Position numbers and translations under genes: made by a program
Part shown: positions 59,795-64,000 of the stretch, in pieces
How the letters are laid out: every line of letters begins with the position of its first letter
Position numbering within the stretch: position 1 is the stretch's first letter
The notes under the pieces: generated by a model
Told to the model about the DNA's origin: nothing
Databases searched by the model: none
What the model saw: the letters and a program-made list of their open reading frames with translations, nothing else
NCBI GenBank assembly: GCA_036832975.1
Contig: DAITQM010000012.1
Coordinates: 1-64,000 of the forward strand
Direction: 5' to 3'
Origin: DAITQM01 sp036832975
GTDB taxonomy: Bacteria > Pseudomonadota > Gammaproteobacteria > Xanthomonadales > Wenzhouxiangellaceae
DNA: 64,000 nt

Positions 59795-61537
59795 CTATGC
59801 CACGTTGATCTTGACCAGTTCCTGACGCTCGGGCCCGAGTACGTGGACGGCGCAGGCGATACACGGATCGAAACTATGGATCGTGCGCAGGATTTCGAGC
59901 GGCTGTTCGGGATCGTGCAGGGCGTGTCCGGCGAGCGCCGCTTCGTAGGGTCCGGGATTGCCGGCCGCGTCGCGCGGCCCGGCATTCCAGGTGCTTGGCA
60001 CAACGGCTTGGTAATTGGCGATCTTGCCGTTCTCGATGACCACCCAGTGGGCCAACGCGCCGCGCGGCGCTTCGGTATAACCGACGCCCGTCGCGTGTTG
60101 CGGCCAGGTGCGCGGTTCCCACAGCGCGTCGTTGAACGTGCTCACGTCGCCGTTTTTGATATTGGCCATCAGATTGTTGTACCACTGGGACATTGCGCCG
60201 GCGAAGATTTTGGTCTCCAGCGTCCGCGCCGCGGTGCGGCCGAGCGTCGAAAACAGCGCTTCGACCGGCAGTTCAAGTTTAGCCAGCGCTTGCGATGCCA
60301 GCTCGCGCGTGGGTTCGTGGCCGCTGGCATAGAGCATCAGCACGCGAGCCAGCGGTCCGACTTCCATCGGTCGGCCGCGCCAGCGCGGCGATTTCAGCCA
60401 GGAATATCCGGCTTGCCTGTCGAGGTGTTCGACCGGCGGCGGCGGGCCGGTGTAATGCAGCGCCGTTTCGCCCTGGTAGGGGTGGAGTCCCTCATCCCTG
60501 CCGGTGCTGTAGTCGTACCACGAATGGGCGATATATTCCTGGATTTCATCTTCGGCATTGAGATCCACTTCGTGGATGCGGCTGAGATCGCGGTCGAGAA
60601 TCGCACCACGCGGCACGAGCAGCGATCCGATGTCATCGGTGCCTTCTTCGGGAAAATCGCCGTAGGTCAGGAAATTGCCGGTTCCTTCGCCGTGGCCGGG
60701 TGTGAACCAGTCTTTGTAGAACGAGGCAATGGCCAGGGTATCGGGCAGATAAACCTGATCGACGAAAGTCTGCATCGCCGCGATGATGTTTTTGATTTGT
60801 TGCAGACCCACCATGTTGACCGCGGTGGCCCCGGTCCCGGCGCCGGCATGGAGGCTGATGCCGACCGGGGCGCCGCCGACAACGAAGTTGGGGTGCGGAT
60901 TCTTGCCGCCGAACAGGGTATGCAGTTTGGCGACCTCACGCTGCCATTCAAGGGCGTCGAGGTAATGGGCGACGGCCAGCAGATTGGCTTCGGGCGGCAG
61001 CCGGTAGGCGGGATGCCCCCAGTAGCCGTTCGTAAAAATACCGAGCTGCCCCGATTCGACCAGACCCTTGACGCGCTGTTGCACGTCGCTGAAATAACCC
61101 GGCGAAGAACGCGGATAATCCGAAATGGACTGCGCTAGTTGCGAAGTCGCGGCGGCGTCGGCGTTCAATGCGGCCACGATGTCCACCCAGTCCAGAGCAT
61201 GCAGGTGATAAAAGTGCATGACGTGGTCGTGGATGAATTGCGCGCCGATCATCAGATTGCGGATCAGTTGCGCGTTGGGCGGGATCGGATAGTTGAGCGC
61301 GTTTTCCACCGCCCGCACCGAGGCGATACCGTGGACCAGAGTACATACGCCGCAGATGCGCTGGGCAAAGGCCCAGGCGTCGCGCGGGTCGCGGCCGCGA
61401 AGGATGATCTCGATGCCGCGCACCATCGTTCCCGAACTTAGGGCGCGGGTAATGATGCCGTTTTCGGTTTCCGCTTCGATGCGCAAATGTCCTTCGATGC
61501 GGGTGATGGGATCGACGACAACGGTTTGGACGGCCAT
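59795..61537 (-). CDS. hynL: NiFe hydrogenase large subunit, Isp-type (group 1)
   Basis: A 580-residue catalytic subunit. The proximal Ni-binding motif is RICGVCTLVHG (Cys62, Cys65) and the distal one DPCIACAVH (Cys559, Cys562, His565). A 15-residue tail (VLGPERQELVKINVA) remains after His565, the site normally cut by a maturation endopeptidase. GRDPRDAWAFAQ and GIEIILRGR are group 1 features. With isp1 and isp2 between the subunit genes the order matches the Thiocapsa-type hynS-isp1-isp2-hynL. It starts 3 bp after the isp2 stop. Confidence 0.96.
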   Translation of the reverse strand: MAVQTVVVDPITRIEGHLRIEAETENGIITRALSSGTMVRGIEIILRGRDPRDAWAFAQRICGVCTLVHGIASVRAVENALNYPIPPNAQLIRNLMIGAQFIHDHVMHFYHLHALDWVDIVAALNADAAATSQLAQSISDYPRSSPGYFSDVQQRVKGLVESGQLGIFTNGYWGHPAYRLPPEANLLAVAHYLDALEWQREVAKLHTLFGGKNPHPNFVVGGAPVGISLHAGAGTGATAVNMVGLQQIKNIIAAMQTFVDQVYLPDTLAIASFYKDWFTPGHGEGTGNFLTYGDFPEEGTDDIGSLLVPRGAILDRDLSRIHEVDLNAEDEIQEYIAHSWYDYSTGRDEGLHPYQGETALHYTGPPPPVEHLDRQAGYSWLKSPRWRGRPMEVGPLARVLMLYASGHEPTRELASQALAKLELPVEALFSTLGRTAARTLETKIFAGAMSQWYNNLMANIKNGDVSTFNDALWEPRTWPQHATGVGYTEAPRGALAHWVVIENGKIANYQAVVPSTWNAGPRDAAGNPGPYEAALAGHALHDPEQPLEILRTIHSFDPCIACAVHVLGPERQELVKINVA

Positions 61538-61540
61538 GGA

Positions 61541-62827
61541 TCAATCCTCTTGCAAGTGGGCCGCGACCAGCTCGATGAGGCTGTGCGGCGTCTTGTCCCA
61601 TTGGAAATGACGTTCGGCGTCGGCGAACGCTTGCCGGCAGTCCGAACAACTGGTATAAAACCGGCCGGCGCCGGTGGCGTCGATCTCGCGCAGCTTGTTT
61701 TGCTGGGCGCGATAGCGCAGTGCTGTGGCCCGTTCTATGTTGTATACCCCGCCGCCGCCGGCGCAGCAGAAACTGAATCCTTTGTGGTTGGCCATTTCAC
61801 GGACCGCAACGCCCATCGCGGCGAATAATTGACGCGGCGCTTCGCTCACGCCGCCGCGGCGCACCAATTGGCAAGGGTCGTGAAAGGCGACGTCGCCGCC
61901 GCCGTCGCGTTTGAGCTTGAGGCGGCCGGCGTCGAGTTCGGCGGCAAGAAATTCGGTGATGTGGCGCACCTTGAACGGCAGCTTGCGGCCGCAAAGTTCG
62001 GCCGCTTCCCAGCGCAGCGAGTAGTAGGCATGGCCGCATTCGGGGACAATCACCCACTTCGCTCCGCAGCGCTCGGCGGCGGCGATCAGCCGCCGGCTGA
62101 TCTGGTGTTGGGCTTCAGTGGAGCCGGCGTAATAACCGTAATTTTCGGCGATCAACGCACCATCGCAAAAGGTCGCATCAAGGCCGAGGTGTTTGACGAT
62201 CCGGGCCAGTGCCGCGACCGCCGCCGGATAGTGTTCGAGATCGGTGCGCGGGACGCTGAGCAGCACGTCGGCCCGTTCGCGGTCGAGCGGAATATCGACA
62301 TGATATTCGCGGGCGATTTCAGCGAGGCGCTCCCGGTACGGCGCGGCCGGCGTTTCCGGCGCGCCGCTTTGCTGCTGGTTGCGGGCGCGCTCGGACAATT
62401 CGTGCGGTGTCAAACCGGCCGCAAACAGCGCGTGGCGTGTCTCTTCGATCAGCGCCGTCACGTCGATGCCCATCGGGCAGATCAGGCTGCACCGGCCGCA
62501 CAGATTGCAACTGTCGAACAGCAATTCCTGCCATTCGGCCAATTCCTCTACCGGCATCGCTTGGCCGCGACCGAACAAGCGGTACAGCGGCGCGAAAGGC
62601 CCGGCTTGCCGCCGGTAAGCACGTTTCAAAGGTTCGGCTTTCCAGATCGGCGTGTATTTCGGGTCGCCGGTGGCGATGTAGAAATGGCAGGCGTCGGCGC
62701 ACATGCCGCAATGGATACACGATTCGAGGCGCAACGCGGTCAGCGCTCCGAAAGCGCGGGCGAATGCCGCTTGCGCGTGATCGGCGCCGCGTTCGACTGC
62801 CGGCGGTGGCATCGTTTTGGTATTCAT
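61541..62827 (-). CDS. isp2: Isp2: heterodisulfide-reductase-like iron-sulfur protein of the hydrogenase
   Basis: A 428-residue cytoplasmic or membrane-associated protein. Two 4Fe-4S motifs (CIHCGMCADACHF and CNLCGRCSLICPMG) are followed by two CCG-type cysteine-rich regions (VPECGHAYYS ... FCCAGGGG, and a final SCSDC). This is the HdrD/GlpC pattern and the Isp2 plan. With Isp1 it links HynSL to the quinone pool or to sulfur metabolism. ATG at 62827 overlaps the isp1 stop by 4 bp. Confidence 0.92.
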   Translation of the reverse strand: MNTKTMPPPAVERGADHAQAAFARAFGALTALRLESCIHCGMCADACHFYIATGDPKYTPIWKAEPLKRAYRRQAGPFAPLYRLFGRGQAMPVEELAEWQELLFDSCNLCGRCSLICPMGIDVTALIEETRHALFAAGLTPHELSERARNQQQSGAPETPAAPYRERLAEIAREYHVDIPLDRERADVLLSVPRTDLEHYPAAVAALARIVKHLGLDATFCDGALIAENYGYYAGSTEAQHQISRRLIAAAERCGAKWVIVPECGHAYYSLRWEAAELCGRKLPFKVRHITEFLAAELDAGRLKLKRDGGGDVAFHDPCQLVRRGGVSEAPRQLFAAMGVAVREMANHKGFSFCCAGGGGVYNIERATALRYRAQQNKLREIDATGAGRFYTSCSDCRQAFADAERHFQWDKTPHSLIELVAAHLQED

Positions 62828-63483
62828 GACGCGGCTCCTTTACGGGCCAGCCGGTAGCCGTTCAACGCCCGCGACGGCATGATGAAAAAGGCGTGCATCA
62901 ATTTGCCGAACGGGAACCAGACGAGCAAAAGATCGACGCTCAGGATGTGCCAAGCCAGAAGGTCCTCGTAGCGCGCGCCAATGTGACCGGTGGCCAAAAT
63001 CCCTGTGACGACGACCAGCGCGGTCACCAACCAACTGAAATAATCGTCGAAATTCGAGAGCCGGCGCAACACCCGGTGCGTGATGCGGCGGAACAAAACG
63101 GCGATCAGCAAAGTCAGCGTCAACACGGCGAGCAGGTGAATCCAACTGCTGGGCAGGGCCGGCCAACTGACGCCGAGCAGGCTTTTGAAAAACGCGATGT
63201 GCGGTGCGAAAGCGAGGATCACGATGAACAGGCCGATGTGATAGCTGTAACCGAGCGCCTCGCCGTAGCCGGTGCGGCCGATGAACTCCCGGTGCGGCCA
63301 GGAGCGGGTGGCATCGACCGAGACGCCGCGCAGCAGCGAGAGCGCAACGCCGCTGCGCGGCTCGCTGTAACGCCGCCGAAAAGAGAGTAGGGCGATGGCG
63401 GTGATGCGCCACAACACACCGAGCACGAATACCGTCAGCGCGAATTCGAGCGCCGGACCGCGGGCGAAATCGAGAAGATTCAT
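62824..63483 (-). CDS. isp1: Isp1: NarI-like cytochrome b subunit of the hydrogenase
   Basis: A 219-residue integral-membrane protein with five hydrophobic segments and candidate heme b ligands in SYHIGLFIVILAFAPHIAFF and ILATGHIGARYEDLLAWHIL. It resembles NarI/DsrM-type quinone-reacting cytochromes b. It is the membrane partner of Isp2 in Isp-type hydrogenases. ATG at 63483, overlapping the hynS stop by 4 bp. Confidence 0.92.
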   Translation of the reverse strand: MNLLDFARGPALEFALTVFVLGVLWRITAIALLSFRRRYSEPRSGVALSLLRGVSVDATRSWPHREFIGRTGYGEALGYSYHIGLFIVILAFAPHIAFFKSLLGVSWPALPSSWIHLLAVLTLTLLIAVLFRRITHRVLRRLSNFDDYFSWLVTALVVVTGILATGHIGARYEDLLAWHILSVDLLLVWFPFGKLMHAFFIMPSRALNGYRLARKGAAS

Positions 63484-64000
63484 GCGGATTCCTCCTTGGC
63501 GGTGGCATGCAATAAACGCTGCTTGCGCCAGCGCGAGAGCGCCGCGGCGCCGGCCCCGAGTAGCACGCCGCCGGCCGTTCCGGCGGCGATTTTCTCCGCC
63601 GTCGTGAACATCCTGCCGGACAGCGGGTTGTAAAAGCCGCCCTTATCCCAGAAGTCGGGTTCGGAACAGCCGAGGCAACCATGCCCCGACTGGATCGGAA
63701 AACTGACGCCGCCGTTCCATTTGACGGTGGCGCAAGCGTTGTACGTGATCGGTCCTTTACACCCCAACTCGTACAGGCACCAACCTTGCCGCGCCCCTTC
63801 GTCGTCGAAGCTTTTGGCGAACTTGCCGGCATCGAAAAACGGCCGGCGGTAGCAGCGATCGTGAATGCTGTCGCCGTAAAAAGCCAACGGCCGGCCGTAG
63901 GAATCGAGATCCGGCAAACTGCCGAGGGCCAGAAAATGGACCAGCGTACCGGTGATTACCGCCGGGATCGGCGGGCAGCCCGAGATATTGACCACCGGTT
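63480..64000 (-). CDS. hynS: NiFe hydrogenase small subunit, 3' part (gene runs off the window)
   Basis: The C-terminal 172 or so residues of the small subunit; the start lies beyond 64000. PVVNISGCPPIP at the cut end is the conserved cluster region. HDRCYRRPFFDAGKF, GWCLYELGCKGPITYNACATVKWN and GHGCLGCSEPDFWD provide the remaining Fe-S ligands. A C-terminal hydrophobic segment (AAGTAGGVLLGAGAAALSRW) is the membrane anchor of periplasm-facing group 1 enzymes, normally exported by Tat. First of the overlapping hyn-isp genes seen here. Confidence 0.95.
   Translation of the reverse strand, partial: PVVNISGCPPIPAVITGTLVHFLALGSLPDLDSYGRPLAFYGDSIHDRCYRRPFFDAGKFAKSFDDEGARQGWCLYELGCKGPITYNACATVKWNGGVSFPIQSGHGCLGCSEPDFWDKGGFYNPLSGRMFTTAEKIAAGTAGGVLLGAGAAALSRWRKQRLLHATAKEESA

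Noticed and set aside
1..64000. CRISPR array, tRNA, rRNA or riboswitch
   Set aside because: No regularly spaced direct repeats, no cloverleaf with a recognisable anticodon arm and no rRNA-like stretch were found by eye.

Overview
The window is GC-rich chromosomal DNA of a bacterium, most likely a facultatively anaerobic gammaproteobacterium. I infer this from the gyrB-recF-dnaN-dnaA / rpmH-rnpA-yidC-mnmE order around a probable oriC, an 805-residue GyrB, an FrdABCD-type fumarate reductase and an Isp-type NiFe hydrogenase. The species cannot be fixed from sequence alone. No rRNA, tRNA or CRISPR array was seen.

Layout. 1-8.4 kb: a remnant at the left edge, a structured repeat, the nucleoside-salvage operon cdd-deoA-deoB, a leftward operon (short-chain reductase, sulfotransferase-like protein, class IV aminotransferase), a glycine-zipper lipoprotein and a thioredoxin-NHL protein. 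8.8-15.9 kb: a leftward five-gene operon for extracellular electron transfer: OmcA/MtrC decaheme cytochrome, MtrA/DmsE decaheme cytochrome, MtrB/PioB barrel, diheme cytochrome c and NapC/NirT tetraheme quinol dehydrogenase. 16.1-20.2 kb: a tightly overlapping leftward operon rquA-frdA-frdB-frdC-frdD, joining rhodoquinone synthesis to quinol:fumarate reductase. 20.4-26.8 kb: a trans-sulfuration enzyme, a P-type ATPase carrying an in-frame repeat insertion, a cytochrome b561 and a fatty acid desaturase. 26.8-36.9 kb: the replication-origin block. 36.9-45.4 kb: an unknown protein with a receiver-like half, a penicillin acylase homologue, a glutathionyl-hydroquinone reductase, a CDF metal exporter, a 2OG-Fe(II) oxygenase and an M20 peptidase. 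45.4-59.4 kb: polyamine uptake and catabolism (PuuB, PuuA, an SpuC-like aminotransferase, PotFGHI), a TorF-like outer-membrane protein, a second class III aminotransferase, a TPP enzyme and an aldehyde dehydrogenase. 59.4-64 kb: hynS (cut by the window edge)-isp1-isp2-hynL of a membrane-linked NiFe hydrogenase, then a small HupE-like protein.

How the parts may work together. The hydrogenase can feed electrons into a quinone pool. RquA would add low-potential rhodoquinone to that pool. The pool could discharge to fumarate through FrdABCD or to the cell exterior through the NapC-type protein and the Mtr conduit, or run in reverse. Upstream of both the mtr and rquA-frd operons lies an FNR-type palindrome centred exactly 41.5 bases before the start site predicted from a plausible -10 element, so the two respiratory branches look co-regulated by oxygen.

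The window also carries a family of hairpin-rich repeats of about 100-160 bp. Several copies sit exactly at gene 3' ends and supply the stop codon. A different 165-bp element with perfect 13-bp inverted ends lies in frame inside the P-type ATPase gene.
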